From assembly GCA_025677815.1 (NCBI GenBank), contig JAIXMP010000011.1, positions 1 to 64,000 of the forward strand: a DNA stretch of 64,000 nt. Reading direction: 5' to 3'. The notes below the pieces were generated by a model. It did no database searches. It was not told the origin of the DNA and was given only the letters and a program-made list of their open reading frames with translations. The translations under genes were made by a program, and so were the position numbers. This DNA is from Phascolomyces articulosus (lineage: Eukaryota > Mucoromycota > Mucoromycetes > Mucorales > Lichtheimiaceae). Shown one piece after another: positions 35,831 to 48,411 of this stretch; within the stretch, counting starts at the first letter, position 1; each line of letters begins with the position of its first letter.

Positions 35831-36788
35831 GTTATATATAAATTATAGGAGGGGGGTGGACAAGATGAGAGAGGGTTTTTTTTTCTTCCAGGTGGAGTTT
35901 TTTTTGTGACAAAAAACAAAAATTCAAAAACCCACCGTTGTCAAGCTTAGAGTGACTGTTTGACACTGCTCCAGGGCCTACGCAAAATTCATATATATCA
36001 ACCCCGGTCAATATACTTTTTTTGCGTGTATGGCGGTAACCTATTTAAGTAATATAATAGGCTAATTGTAATAGAACAATAAAAAAAATTGACAGGTTCA
36101 AATTCTTTTTGTTTTTAATTCATTTCTTTCTTCATTATTCGATTCCAAAAACTAAATTGATGATAAAATTATTGAGTTCAAAGTGTCAAAATAGGTATAA
36201 AACGATGGATATAATGAAGGTTTATTATCTGTTATAGTATTGTTATCCAGATAGACGGCATAAAGATCATCCGAAATATATAAGTTTCATTTACCAAATT
36301 GTACTTTGCTTTTTTCAAATTCTTTATCATTTTTATATTCATCCCTGCAAAAAAAAATTCCCCCTTTGCGATAATTGTATAATAATAATTAACCTCCTCT
36401 ATCTATCTTCCATGGAACATATTTTCCATCTCCTTGATTGTATATCTAACGCCATAATTGTTACTATAACATTGATTATATATATAAAGTCGTATAAAAT
36501 AAGAAAAAAGACAATAGAATTGATGATATTTCTCGTGTTCCTTTACCAGATTTCCCTGTATCCGAAACGTTATAAAAAAATAGGGTAACGGATAAATGAG
36601 GGCCGAATAAGACCCATCGTCACACGCAGATCCTGCCTATGGAAATTATAATGGTAAAGATTAGCGCCGAATTTTTTTTAGTATTTTAGTTTTCCCGCTT
36701 TCAACTTTTTTTTAGTTCTTTTTTTCTTTCTTTTCTTCAAGTTACTTTACTTTCTTTGTTCATTGAAAAAAAAAAAAGAAACAGCAAA
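35831..36788. other. Divergent promoter region between ATP1 and the Sec14-like gene
   Basis: 958 bases between two head-to-head genes. Mixed AT-rich and T-run sequence; no open frame of interest. It must contain both promoters. Confidence 0.55.
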
Positions 36789-38363
36789 ATGAATGTCTTT
36801 CGACTAAAGTCCAATGCCAACTCAACAGCAACGATTGGTACTCAGTCAAAAGCGTCAAGTATTTCGGACGGCGTGCCGGTCACCCACGAACCTATCTTGA
36901 CACCGCCTACGGATTATTCACCCGTCCCACCTCCAGCTTTAGATGAAGCTCAACAAGCCAAACTTGAAAAGTTACGAGAATATATTCATAGTATCATGGT
37001 ACCAGAAGATCATGAATATTATGCTAGTGAGAAAGGGTTTATCACGGATGGTACTTTGAAAAGATATTTACGTGCTCGTAAATGGGATTATGAGGTACAT
37101 TTGAAATTTTATATATCCAAGTCGATAAAGAGAAGGGATTTTTTTTTTTTTGGGGGGGGAAGAAGACAGAAAAATACGGGGAGTTTTTTTTCCTGTGAAT
37201 ATATATAAATACCCGTTTTTCTATATCGTATCTTTCTATATTTTTTTAACAACCTTTTTCTTTTAAAATGATAATGATACATTAGGCTTCCAAGAACATG
37301 TTGGAAAACACTGTTCGATGGCGCCGTGATTATCGACCTGATGAATTAGATCCGGATTATATTCGACCAGAGGTAAATAAAATTTATTCACTCAATCATT
37401 GTTTTGTTGTTAGGCTTGGAAAAGAAAGGATGATGTAGATTGTTAAATGTGAAATATATGGGTTATTCTAATCTGATCAAATCCACTATCACTAGGCTGA
37501 AACTGGAAAAATGTATTTCAATGGATTTGATAAAAATGGTCGTCCAATTTGGATTATGCGACCTAGACTTCAAAATTCCAAAGATACTGAACGCCAGGTC
37601 AAACATATTGTCTTTTGTCTCGAACGTGGTATTCGCCTTATGCCGGCCAAGGTCGAAAATATTGCAATTATTGTCGATTTCAAAGATTCTGCTTATGCTC
37701 ATAATCCAAGTGTGGCTACCTGTAAAAAGTTTTTGGATATTTTGAGTAATCATTACCCTGAAAGATTAGGTAAAGTGTCGTTCATAGTGTGTACGGGTGT
37801 ATGGTATTAAAATACAATGAATGAAATGGTATACATATATATATGTACATTATACACCTACATGAAGAAAATATGCATCTATTTATATATAAATTATTAA
37901 ATGCAGTAATATTTATATTCATCTAATTGATCTATTTTTGTAATTATTATTAGGTATTGCATTCGTTGTTAAATGTAAGTATCCAATATATATATATATA
38001 TATTGATAAGGAAGAAGAAGAAAGGAGGATAACAAATGAATCTAATCATTATTATTATTATTATTATTTACTTTAGCACCATGGTTCTTCTTCACCACCT
38101 TTAAAATCATTTCACCTTTCATGGATCCAGTGACCAAGGCCAAAATCAAGTTTGTTCATGATGAAGATAAAGATAAAAAGAATAGCAAGGATGATACCAA
38201 GGCAGTGAGTAATGAATGGGTCCATTTAAAGGATTATATCCCAAGTGATACACTTGAACGTGAATATGGTGGAAACTATAACTTTCAATACAATATTGAT
38301 GATTATTGGAATGGTCTTTTGAAGTATACTGGTAAACCTTTCAAAGTGATAAACTATTTGTAA
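36789..38363 (+). CDS. Sec14-like CRAL-TRIO lipid-transfer protein
   Basis: Predicted 324 residues; exons 36789-37094, 37286-37372, 37496-37769, 37954-37974 (21 nt) and 38077-38363. The N-terminal 55 residues are low-complexity. A CRAL-TRIO N-terminal helix bundle follows (L-K-R-Y-L-R-A-R-K-W-D-Y-E, then M-L-E-N-T-V-R-W-R-R-D-Y). The lipid-binding lobe has F-D-K-N-G-R-P-I-W-I-M-R-P, I-I-V-D-F-K-D, H-Y-P-E-R-L-G, F-K-I-I-S-P-F-M-D-P-V-T-K-A-K-I-K-F and L-E-R-E-Y-G-G. These are the phosphatidylinositol-transfer family motifs. A GTAAAC at 38332 could instead start a last intron ending in a good CAG before 38428, replacing the final ten residues by V-D-I; I prefer the unspliced end. An in-frame ATG at 36756 lies in A-rich sequence and is unlikely to be used. 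Confidence 0.88.
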
Positions 38364-39796
38364 AATTATATATATTTGATATATATATATATATACACCT
38401 TATTTCTCCTCCTTTTTTCCTTCTCAGTTGATATTTAAACCTCCTTCTTCTTCTTTACCTTATATACTCTTCTTGTTCATCTTATCCTATTACAACAAAC
38501 TCCACACTATCCCCCCCCCAAATTATTCTTTTTCTCTTTTTTTTTTGCATTTCAAACATCTCAAAAAATTCCACATTTACGTATATATAATAATAATAGA
38601 GCCAACCCATTTTATATATATTTAATTATGATGACGTTAGAAAAGGATTGCAATTGTTTACATGGAAGAAATTTATAAATGCTAATGCATGGATGATCGA
38701 TGGTGATAAACATAACATAATGTTTTTTTTAGTGCAACAAAGAAACGTTTCAGTCAACCAAGATTTCCATGCCCACATGATGAATTTAAAAAATTATAGG
38801 TTTTATTACTGCGCGAATGAATATATAATTCTTAATTTTGCAAGTGTGAGAATATTAGAGAAGTACAACAGATGCTATAAACATTGCGCTTATCATTCGA
38901 TGATGGTTATTATTCGTGTACCTTATTATCATTATAATAAACGCATATTTATTTACTTTATATGAATTTATATTGGGTGGCATCATTGAATATAGATAAA
39001 GCATCGCCATTCGCTGGATGAATAACTGTTCATTTCGTAGTATTTACTCAGTGGTGCAAATCTTTCCTTTTTTATCACCACACAAAAAAGTGAAACATGT
39101 TTTTATTATATATAGTATTTTTTTTCTATTATAAAACTAACATAGCATAATCATGTACTATGCTTTTTTTTCAAACTTTCTAGAAAGACAAAAACTTAGA
39201 TACTCTATGTATTGAAGAGATTTTAAATTTGAGAAATATGCCGCCATAATATATACTAAACTATATGACTATTTGAATAATTTATGCAGTCTCAGCGCTA
39301 ACTTTATTATTATTTGTTGATAAAATAATGCATTATCTTTGTTCATGTGATATCATATTTGAAGCTTTTCTGAAAGATAAATAGTTTATCTAATTACGTA
39401 GTAGTAAGAACAGCATCAAATAGTAAATAGCTAAATAAAGATGTGTTTTTTTTATATCATTGCGATTGGTATATACAAACAAGGTATGTCCGCAGCAAGG
39501 ATACGCTTTCCTTCCTTTACTGTGTAATTACTAAATGGGTTTTCATCAACGAAAAAAAAAGCATTTTGTCGTCACTGTATAAAAGGTAGGTCATGTATAA
39601 AGTAATAATGATGATGAAAATGCAATGATGACACAAGTTTATATATACTACTAGTACATTGTTTGATTTTTTTTAATAATAATAAAAGTAACATTATAAA
39701 TTAACAAGTTTCAAAGGAAAGAGTAAGTTATTTGTTGTGCAGATGATTAGATAATGATACTATAATATATTATATAAAATCTTATTATTAATATTA
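38364..39796. other. Intergenic region between convergent genes
   Basis: AT-rich. A 105-residue plus-strand frame at 38651-38965 has the composition of random AT-rich DNA and no family features, so no gene is called. Confidence 0.5.
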
Positions 39797-41261
39797 TTAC
39801 AAAAGAAGATGAACAAGACCCGCAATAACGGATGTCATGATCAAGTTATAAGGGGTAAAGAGCCCGACAGCAGCAGATTCTTCGTCAGCTTGGGCAGCAA
39901 TGGTACTGGAAGCGGTGGCGGAAGAATGAGGAGCACTGCTAGATTTAGCATCGGTGTCCTTGGTCTTGGTAGCATTAGCAAAACTAGCAAACTTGACAGA
40001 CTTTTCTTGATAAGGATAAGTAATGTTTTGACAAGTAGCAATATCGACGACATGCTTATAAGCCTTTTGGATTTTGGGAAGGTAGTCAATGGCAAGGGAC
40101 ATGGTGGTGTTATCGATTTCATGTTGCAAGACAATATTACCCGAGTTCTTGAAGGTACCGTTGGTACCCATGTCGATAAAGTTTTCATAGTTCTTTTGAA
40201 CAGTTTCCATGGGCAAAGATTCACCAGCAGCCTAATATGAATAATAATAATAAAGAGAATGAGAGGAATGAGTCAATTTGTTTGAAAACATGGGATCAAA
40301 TGAAAAAAGACTATTTACCCAATCATCAGTATCCAAATCCCAAAGAATAGTAGTAAGACCAAGTTGAGTAGCGATCCAACGGACACGATCGTCAACATCA
40401 CCGAAAGCCTAATAAAAATAAACGAGAAATATGTTACTTAGTAACCCATCAATAGAGAACAAGAAGGTGTAGAAATAATTTACTAGTTATCAACTAGTAC
40501 TACTAATTATGGCTACTTACAGGGCGCCAGTGAAGAGGAGTAAGACCAGTAACCATCTTGATAGCCTTTTGAGTAAAGTACAATTCAGCAAAAACTTCTT
40601 CATTTGTTAAAGTAGTCATCAAGTTGTGACTCCAAGTATGTTGGGCAATATGATGACCATCGATGACACCACGAATAGCACCATAGGGCCAATTGACGAC
40701 ATTAGAACCAATATAAAACATGGAAGCCTTCAACTTGTTCTGTTCCAAATAATCATAAAAGGCATTATGAGAACAGTTGGGACCATCATCGAAGTTCAAA
40801 CCCCAAGTTTCGGGTTCAGGACAGCTATAGATATCAGCGTTGGTATCCTTATGCTTGGGAATGGTACAAGTGGTAGCAGTCCACCAACAATCGGGATCCT
40901 TGCCAGCATCATAATCCGACATATCAGGAGCACCGTTGGCATCCAATTTACGAACGGTAATATTGGGAGCATTGCTCCAGTTGACGGCATTGTAAGCCTT
41001 CTTGAATTCGGCATTTTTGCTCATACCGTTCGATGTGGCGAGTTCCCAAGTTGTGGGCCATTCAGCAGCATTGTACTTGAAATGAGTAGGTGGTTCATAC
41101 CATTGACATTCAGTGACGGGATCATGCGATGATGTTTGAGCAATCTTTGGAATGGATAATTTTGTTGGATCAGCTGTTGATTTAAACGCCTCCCAATAGT
41201 CTGCGGCACAGACAACTTGAGAAATGACAAGGGAGATTGCAATGGATGCTTTCAAATACAT
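39797..41261 (-). CDS. GPI-anchored chitin deacetylase (carbohydrate esterase family 4)
   Basis: Removes acetyl groups from chitin to give chitosan, a main wall polymer of Mucoromycota. Predicted 421 residues; exons 41261-40521, 40408-40319, 40231-39797. Signal peptide at 1-20 (L-V-I-S-Q-V-V-C-A-A). The NodB domain has motif 1 N-F-D-D-G-P (156-161), with the catalytic base and a metal-binding Asp at 158-159. Motif 2 is H-T-W-S-H (208-212), motif 3 R-P-A-F-G-D-V-D-D-R (from 246), and the later motifs are W-D-L-D-T-D-D-W and I-V-L-Q-H-E-I. The usual T of T-F-D-D-G-P is N here. The C-terminus is Ser/Thr/Ala-rich and ends in a hydrophobic tail (V-I-A-G-L-V-H-L-L-L), a GPI-attachment signal. It should therefore act on nascent chitin at the plasma membrane or wall. 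Confidence 0.95.
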
Positions 41262-42914
41262 CTTTTTTTTTGTTGACTTAATAGGTGACTAAGTGGTGAT
41301 TAGAAGGAAAGGAATAGGATCAAAGATGGAAATTAGAGATAAAAGGAAAGGTGCGAGGGTGAATAAGTGAAAAAGGAAAGGATATATAAAGGATGGAAAT
41401 GAACGAAAGAGAAAAAGAGAAAAAGAAAAAGAAGTTCGAAAAAACAGGCTTTTTGATCAGTTGAAAAAGAAGAAGTGTGTGTGTGTTTTTCTTGTACCTT
41501 ATTTATTTTATTACCACTCTTTTGTTGCGGTGATTTCCAATAAATAAACTTCTGTACGACCTTTTCCAGAGAATTTCACCATCTTCAGCTTGCTGACAAT
41601 TACCCTCTTTCGGACCTGGCTTTTTTTTACATGCTTTTTTTTCTAAATCCATACATCCCCGAAACGACATTTTTTCTTTTTTTGTATCTTCATTGTCGTA
41701 CCCAGGTAATATGCAAAAGAATCGTTGGAAAACGATCATTGAAATCCCGTATGAACCGAGGGTCTCTATGATCCATTTTGATAACTATTTTTACTATTCT
41801 TATCCTATTTTAATTTTATATTTTATTAGAAAGAAGGGCAAGAAAGGTTACAACAAAATAATTATACTTTTTGAGTAGTAAAATACATTTTTAATAGTTT
41901 AATTGTATTGAATAAAGTTATTTTTTTAATACTCTAAAGTATGAAGAAATGGACTCATAGATTGATTATGAAATGTTGGATAATAAAACACAACGGTACT
42001 AAAAGTTGTTAAACTTGTTGGATTCAGGTAATACACTCTACTATATACTGATATACTACCTACATTACCTAGTCGGCCAGTTAGGGACCGCACGCTTGAA
42101 ATAAAAATAAACTTACTATACTGAATACTGGATACATCTCTTTTTTTTTCCTTTCACCCGCGCGTTTTACAAAAAAAGGTCGAAGTGTGCGGACTTGAGG
42201 TTATTATTTGTTATACAATGATAAAATTTATATCGTAATATTGGCCCGCTGAGATATATCTCGATTTCTTATTTGTTACCCGTAAAAAAAGTGGTGTACA
42301 CACGAGTTTATATATATAACACTTAATTGTTCATGCGTTGCAAGTATATAGTAATATAGAAAGAAAGAACCGATGGAAAGCGGATCTTATATATTATTAT
42401 CATCTATTTACCTATAAAAAAGAAAATTGTCTAATTATAATCAAAAAGAATAAACGACAACGTATTTTTATTTTACTTGAAATAATCAAATAATTTACAC
42501 TTTTTTTTGACTATTTAGGATTTTTTTTTTATTAAGGTAGTACCTTAATTATAGATGAACCTTACACAAAGCACGAGCATGTTGTGTCATCGGGAAATTT
42601 GGTACTATACTTTATGAGGGATCCTTCATTTTAACTGTTCCTTCTCTCCCTCTCTTTCTCTCTTATTTCTCTTATTTTATTATTATTTAAATTGACCGGT
42701 TTTAATTCATAATATTTTCATCAGAAAAACATTGGGATCCAGGTATACACATTTTCTTTATCTATTATTAGATTATGAATTACTATGATAAACGGTTTAT
42801 TATTATAATTACACACTAAATGTTTGCTTTCCTTGGTGAAATGATGGGTGGTAATAGTGGTGACATAACATCATACTAATGCTACTACTTTTTTTGTTGT
42901 TATTATCATATAAT
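41262..42914. other. Intergenic region upstream of chitin deacetylase
   Basis: Contains the chitin deacetylase promoter. A minus-strand frame at 41503-41739 includes a Lys/Cys-rich stretch (G-C-M-D-L-E-K-K-A-C) that could be a small protein, but it overlaps the promoter and nothing supports it further. The rest is AT-rich. Confidence 0.4.
41383..41388 (-). promoter_or_regulatory. Candidate TATA element of the chitin deacetylase gene
   Basis: TATATA about 120 bases upstream of the start codon on the minus strand, inside a purine-rich (plus strand) promoter region. Confidence 0.3.
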
Positions 42915-45637
42915 TTATGATTTTTGATTATCCATACTATTGAAAGATTCGGTACTAAAAATTGAAGATTTGGTAACTGCTTCATCCCAAGTACCTGAAT
43001 ATTTGCTTAAAAGTTCATTACTACTATCGTTATCATCGTCATCCTCTGATTTTTCAGAAGATATTAAACTACGCAAACTATTTTCAGAAAGCCAGCTAGC
43101 ATTAAGTGGCGTAGGAGGGGAGGATTCTTGTTCCGTGTTGGCATAATTACTATTATCCGATGAAGAGGAAGGAGTTGCTGTCATCGTGGTGGTGGCTAAA
43201 GGTTGTTGTTGCTGCTGATTTTTTTGTTTGCTGTTTTCTCCGATATTTTTTCCTCGTCGACGACAATGCTCATCCCCTATACTTTCTATACGTTCACACC
43301 ATATTTGTTTTTCTTCCTCCGTTTTGGCTTCCAATAACATATTCACAATATTTTTACTTGCAATGGAACAGATAAATTGAAATGGATTGACATGCATTTT
43401 GTCGGATGGACTGTGTTGTTGACGTCGATGATACGGACAGAATGATAAAAAGGAATTAGTATTGCCACTATGTTTACTTTTGCTGTTATTATTATTTCCA
43501 GATCGACAAAAGCTGCCAAACCAAGAACTGGATCTATTCGACGACGTCATGGTACTGTTACTATGATACATGAATTGGGTAATAGGAGGTCCACGTTGTA
43601 ATTGTACAATTCGTTCGAGATGCGTTATTTGTCCAGGAACAGTAGCTAGTTTGAACAATACGTCAGGGCAAGGCCCATAAAAGTTCCGCCCTCCAGCTGA
43701 ATTTGCTCTGAGTTCGCTTTCGGCTTGACTGATACGTTTGGTACGTATCTATTAATAAAAGATAAATACGGTGGGTAACGCATCATTATTTAAATAGATT
43801 CACTTTCAGTATATGAATAAATTACCATATATCGTTCATCATTATATCTTTCAGGCTAGCCATTACCTTTGTAAAGAGAACAAGGTCATTGAATAAAAAC
43901 GCATAAAGTAATTGCTTTTTCTGTTTTGCAAAAAATTGTTTGGAACTTTCGGAAAAGGAACGTTGCGGAGGAACAAAACTTTTCTTTTTTGTTGACGTTA
44001 CTGTCGTTGAAGACTGTTCTGATGTTGGTACTGGGACGAGCATCAATGGTCCTTCGTGCACGAGCCTCCGATGCGGCTGGTTTAGTCGTATACCCATTTC
44101 CTGTCCGACGGGCCGTTTATTTTAAAAAGGAATAGTAGTGCGGATAAAGATATATTATGTTTATTATCATCATTATGATGTGTTATTTTTTCTTCTTTTT
44201 TTTTACCTGTAGGCTTCGTATACGTTCATTTAAATCTATTAAACGGAAAGAGCGTTCTGTTTGAATTTTGTACTCTTCTATACTTCGAATAACCGCATCC
44301 ATTTCCCTCATACATTGAATATGTTGATGTATAGCTTCATCGTTTTCTTCAAAACATTCGATTTGACTCTAAAAATTAAAATTCAAAAAGAGTGAGTACT
44401 TTTACAAACCTCCGTGCCATGTCTGTCTTTAAGTTTTGAAATAGCACCTTTAAGAATAATGGATATTTCATCAAGCGTTGTACCGGTTTTAAAAGAAATG
44501 ATTGTAAGGTGAGAGATCGACACTCTGGATATAAACATCGTTCCTTAATAGTAGGTAGGGTTAATTCATTAGTATTATATAACATTATCCGTTTAACAAA
44601 AAATAGCTTTTTTTACCTGAACATATCTTCCGAATATTTTTAGGGAGGTTGTTTGTGGATCTGATAATGATTTGGTAATCATGTCATTGGCAGGTTCGAA
44701 ATGAGCGAAGTAATCTTTATAAACATTGAAAATATGAGGTATCTGATAAGAGAAAGAAAGAAACAATACTAGTTATAAAAAACGAAGAAAGACCACTGAG
44801 GTATTACTCGAATAGTACAAACTTACATAATTCCTGAATCTTTCGACCACATCTCCCACAATCAGTGGTGGTTGAGCACTTTGACAATCACGTAAATCAT
44901 CCAGCACAGCAATATGAAACTCGACAATTGTATTGATACTTTCAAATGTTTGTTTAATTGGTTCAGGCAATATATGCCATGAAAGTTCTAAATCGGCTAT
45001 AAAAACCTATCCATCAAATATATTGAGAGAGAGAACGTCAATTGTGACAATTTTTCATGCATTATGCAAAAAAGGTTATCTTTTATTGTTTTACCTGTTG
45101 TACAAGTTGAAGATCAGTAAGATAAGCATCTTCAGTCATGATCAATTCATATAAAAGTTCCTGATACTTGATTTGTTTTGCAGAAAGGGAAGAAATAAGT
45201 TTATTATTCTCAGGTCCCAGTGTTGCGCGCCATGTGGAGGTGGTGGCAACACTACTGTTACTTAGAATACTATCCGAATCCCGACTCGGTCTCGTATGCA
45301 TACTACTATGATTAAAATGGACAATGACAGGAGGTAAATCATCCATGGTGGAGCTATTCTTGACTTGTTTCATGGTCATATTGGGCAATTTGTGTTGCAA
45401 ATATTCACTGGTATGTTTTGCGATTTTGGAATTTTTAATTTTTTTATGCAATCCTCCGTTATGTTGTTGTTGATCGTAATGATGGAAACATGAATGGTTC
45501 ATGGCGACGGGTGATATGGATGTATCCTGTCCATTATTAGTTGTTTCCCCTCTTTCATAATCGCTACATTTTTCTACCGCTAATGTTAACTCTTTGTTTA
45601 TATCGTGTGTTGTCGTTATATGAAGCGATTTGCCCAT
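42915..45637 (-). CDS. Rho guanine nucleotide exchange factor (DH-PH)
   Basis: Predicted 738 residues; exons in coding order 45637-45095, 45006-44827, 44742-44617, 44543-44406, 44368-44207, 44100-43867, 43748-42915. The first 150 residues are disordered. The Dbl-homology domain starts near Y-Q-E-L-L-Y-E-L-I-M-T-E-D-A-Y-L-T-D-L (about 160-178). It continues through I-F-N-V-Y-K-D-Y-F and the conserved helix L-T-L-Q-S-F-L-L-K-P-V-Q-R-L-M-K-Y-P-L-F-L, the GTPase-contacting DH signature. A split PH domain follows (L-V-H-E-G-P-L-M-L ... L-L-Y-A-F-L-F-N-D-L-V-L-F-T-K ... F-Q-F-I-C-S-I-A-S ... W-C-E-R-I), with a long Ser/Asn/His-rich insertion. The C-terminus is acidic and Gln/Ser-rich. Expected role: activating a Rho/Cdc42-type GTPase in polarity and wall growth. 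The fourth and sixth exon ends are the least certain. Confidence 0.88.
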
Positions 45638-46222
45638 GTTTTTTTATATACTGTAATTTGTTGAGCCGATATATAACAAAAACTGAGAAAAAGGAAAAAA
45701 TAAAAAGAGAGAGATAAAAAGAAAGAATTTACCAAACAAAAATAGAAGATAAAATTTGCCGATTTTTTTCAAAAACGTTCCTTTCGTTCACATTATAATG
45801 CAAAAGAAACCGTATAAATATAATAAAATGGACGCAGTCTGTTTTCTATGGCCATCATAGTTATGCTTATTAAAAAGTGGCATTTTTATAGTAAAAAGGC
45901 AGATTTAATATATTGATTATCCAAACACGTACTTAGCCAAACCATGCAATTTCTAACATAAAAAAGGCTGCGATGAAGGTTCTCTCTTATCCACAAATAC
46001 AAAGAATATATATTTTAATATAAACTTTTTCTTCATTTTTTATATTCTACGATCACGTGATTTCAATAAAGTTGCATTTATGGTTGCATAAATTAAGATA
46101 ACATCATTATGAACAGCACGTTTCTAATTCCAATATTTATTTATTCTTTATTGTTGTTATTATTATAAAAATATATTAAATATTTATATACTTTTGTATT
46201 AAGTAGTTGTACATTAAAAAAA
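45638..46222. other. Intergenic region between Rho GEF and F-box genes
   Basis: AT-rich. Holds the Rho GEF promoter and the 3' UTR of the F-box gene; a minus-strand AATAAA (TTTATT at 46136-46141) lies about 80 bases past the F-box stop. Confidence 0.5.
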
Positions 46223-48411
46223 TTAAAAATCAATATTTACATGACCAGAAAAATCAATCAGGTCATCCCGTGTAAAGGAGGAAGTCCCATCAAGACATAA
46301 TTCACGCAAGGATGCTATCTCTTGAAGGTATCTTATGGCTTGACTCGAAGCACAATCAGTACACCTTAATGATAATCTTTTCAAAGAGGAGTGTTGCCGC
46401 AAGTTGTCGCAAAATCGCAAGAATCCATCCGTCGTTATTTCTGCATCGTAGAGGGTATAAATGGAGATATCAACAAGGGTCAACAAATGTGAGATAGCCA
46501 CCAAAAGTGTATCCGAAAGAAAAGGACAGTTGTAAAATGTGATCCTTTGTAATTTTGCGCTTGTTCCTTTTGAAATCAAATGTTGAAACATGTCCATCAT
46601 GGCATGTGTATCAGCATAGGCGATTTCTCGAAAATAAAGGTCCTGGAGATGATTCAGTTGTTTTATGGCTTGGAATGGACCATTACTCCCTCTTTCGAAA
46701 AGATCACACTCTTTAAAAAACACATGGGTGAGATGAGGTGATTTTTGGAGTAATCGAGTGACAATTTCGTTGTTTTTTATCCCTCCACAATTCATAACAG
46801 TTAACTTTTCAAGCTTGTTGAGTGGATTCATTTGTTGCAATACACCAATAAAACGATGCGCACCATTCAGTGAGGTAGAAAAATTAAATTGGATGGATAA
46901 CCATTCGAGTGAATGAGTACATGCAGTCAATATAGGAACAAGTTGATCCACACGATCAACATGACCCACGTTGATATACCGTATCCCATCTCCAGGTTTC
47001 CAATCACGATCATCTTTCAATCCATACTGCTGCCTATCCTCCCCTTCTTTCTTATCCTCTTCTTCTGATTTTTCTGGTGCATTCAGTGTCAGTTTCTCTA
47101 ATGCGTGACAATATCGAGGAATGGCATATCGTATAACTTGAAATGGGCATCGCCCTAAAGCTAAAGTGCGAAGTTTTGGACAGAATTCAAGTATGGCATC
47201 TACATCCATTTCACTGATAAATTTCACTTCCAATACCAAGGTTGTGATCGATGATAACTTTCCTTTCTGGAATGAATCCGTGTAGATGGGATGTGGAAGA
47301 ATGTAATGTTGGTAGCAAAATGTCTTGAGATTCTGACAAGTCGAGAGAATCGCTTTAAAAGGTAAATATGAAAATCGATGCGGTTCTCGTAGATCATGAA
47401 TGGCAAGTTTCGTTAACGTTTCTTTTACTTGTTCTAGTGCATGTTGAATTTTTCCTTCTATTCTGAAAACACATCCTGCAAAAAAAAAAAAAAAAGAACA
47501 ATTCAATACAACGGTGCTGTTCTCACTTAATAAAAAGGAAAGGAGAGGGAATTGTTCCTTTTCAAAAATTTTATCGTAATAATACCATGAATGATCAATT
47601 CTTGTAGCCTGGTAAACTTGTTATTAGCCATCGGTATGAATATTTCCTCCATGGATCGAACATCCATCACTTCACTCAAGTGGAGTTGAATAATATGCTG
47701 AGCAACATGGGTAATCCTACTAAACTCTTGTCTTTTCCATTGCCATTTGGAAGAGCAGCCATTGTCAATCATCACTGTAGACCATAAGGATGCACATTCT
47801 TCAGATAATCTATACCGCCACCTTCGTGATACATCCAATAACTTTAACAAATCTCTGGGTGCAAAACGTTCCATGACGATAGGTAAGAGATCAAATGGGA
47901 GTTGTGTAATAAAATCAACACGTCGATCCAGTTGGGATTGCTCTCTTTCATAACGTTCTTTTAAAAGAGCTCGATCTGGATTAGCTTTGTCTGTGGCATG
48001 GTAACCTTGCTTATATATACTGTATGCTTGTTTATGATTGCACCGTACTGAGTAAAGATCACCACAACGTAAATAACCTAATGCTATCGACGGCATAAGC
48101 TGAATCATTTGCATGGCATCCTTTATTCCATTATCGAAATCGTTCACCAAGCCGAATGCTTTTGCACGTACGTCAAGTAATGCTATTTGCTTCTTGATTA
48201 GGTCATCAAGGCCAAAAGTGGCAGTGTCAATGGCGTCCTTGTATTCAGTCTTATCAATGGCCGTTATTGCTTGGTCAAAAGGGAAACGGCATGGATCGGT
48301 GACATCATAAATATCTGATAATGAATGACTCAATGTGCATGTTGTTATAAAATTAATGCAATGAGTCCGTTTTGTGTCGCGATCTTCTTGACCCACTTTC
48401 CGTTTTGTCAT
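46223..48411 (-). CDS. TPR, F-box and leucine-rich repeat protein (Dia2/Pof3-like architecture)
   Basis: Predicted 692 residues in two exons, 48411-47586 and 47475-46223. Residues about 45-155 form a TPR region (Y-K-D-A-I-D-T-A-T, A-L-G-Y-L-R-C-G-D-L-Y, K-Q-A-Y-S-I-Y-K-Q-G-Y). An F-box follows: I-T-Q-L-P-F-D-L-L-P-I-V-M-E-R-F, D-L-L-K-L-L-D-V-S-R-R-W-R. About twelve irregular leucine-rich repeats fill the rest (L-R-T-L-A-L-G-R-C, L-E-K-L-T-V-M-N-C-G, L-K-R-L-S-L-R-C-T-D-C). TPR plus F-box plus LRR is the layout of SCF substrate receptors such as budding yeast Dia2 and fission yeast Pof3, which work in replication and genome stability. Orthology is not proven; similar families are large in Mucoromycota. 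The ATG at 48411 is chosen over in-frame upstream ATGs because the upstream extension is low-complexity. Confidence 0.85.

Noticed and set aside
38651..38965. 105-residue plus-strand frame
   Set aside because: Residue composition (Tyr, Ile, Asn, Phe, Lys) is what random AT-rich DNA gives; no family match.
40626..41132. 168-residue plus-strand frame
   Set aside because: Antisense shadow of the chitin deacetylase gene.
41503..41739. Lys/Cys-rich minus-strand frame upstream of chitin deacetylase
   Set aside because: Lies in the promoter of the same-strand gene and has irregular cysteine spacing (not twin CX9C); unsupported.
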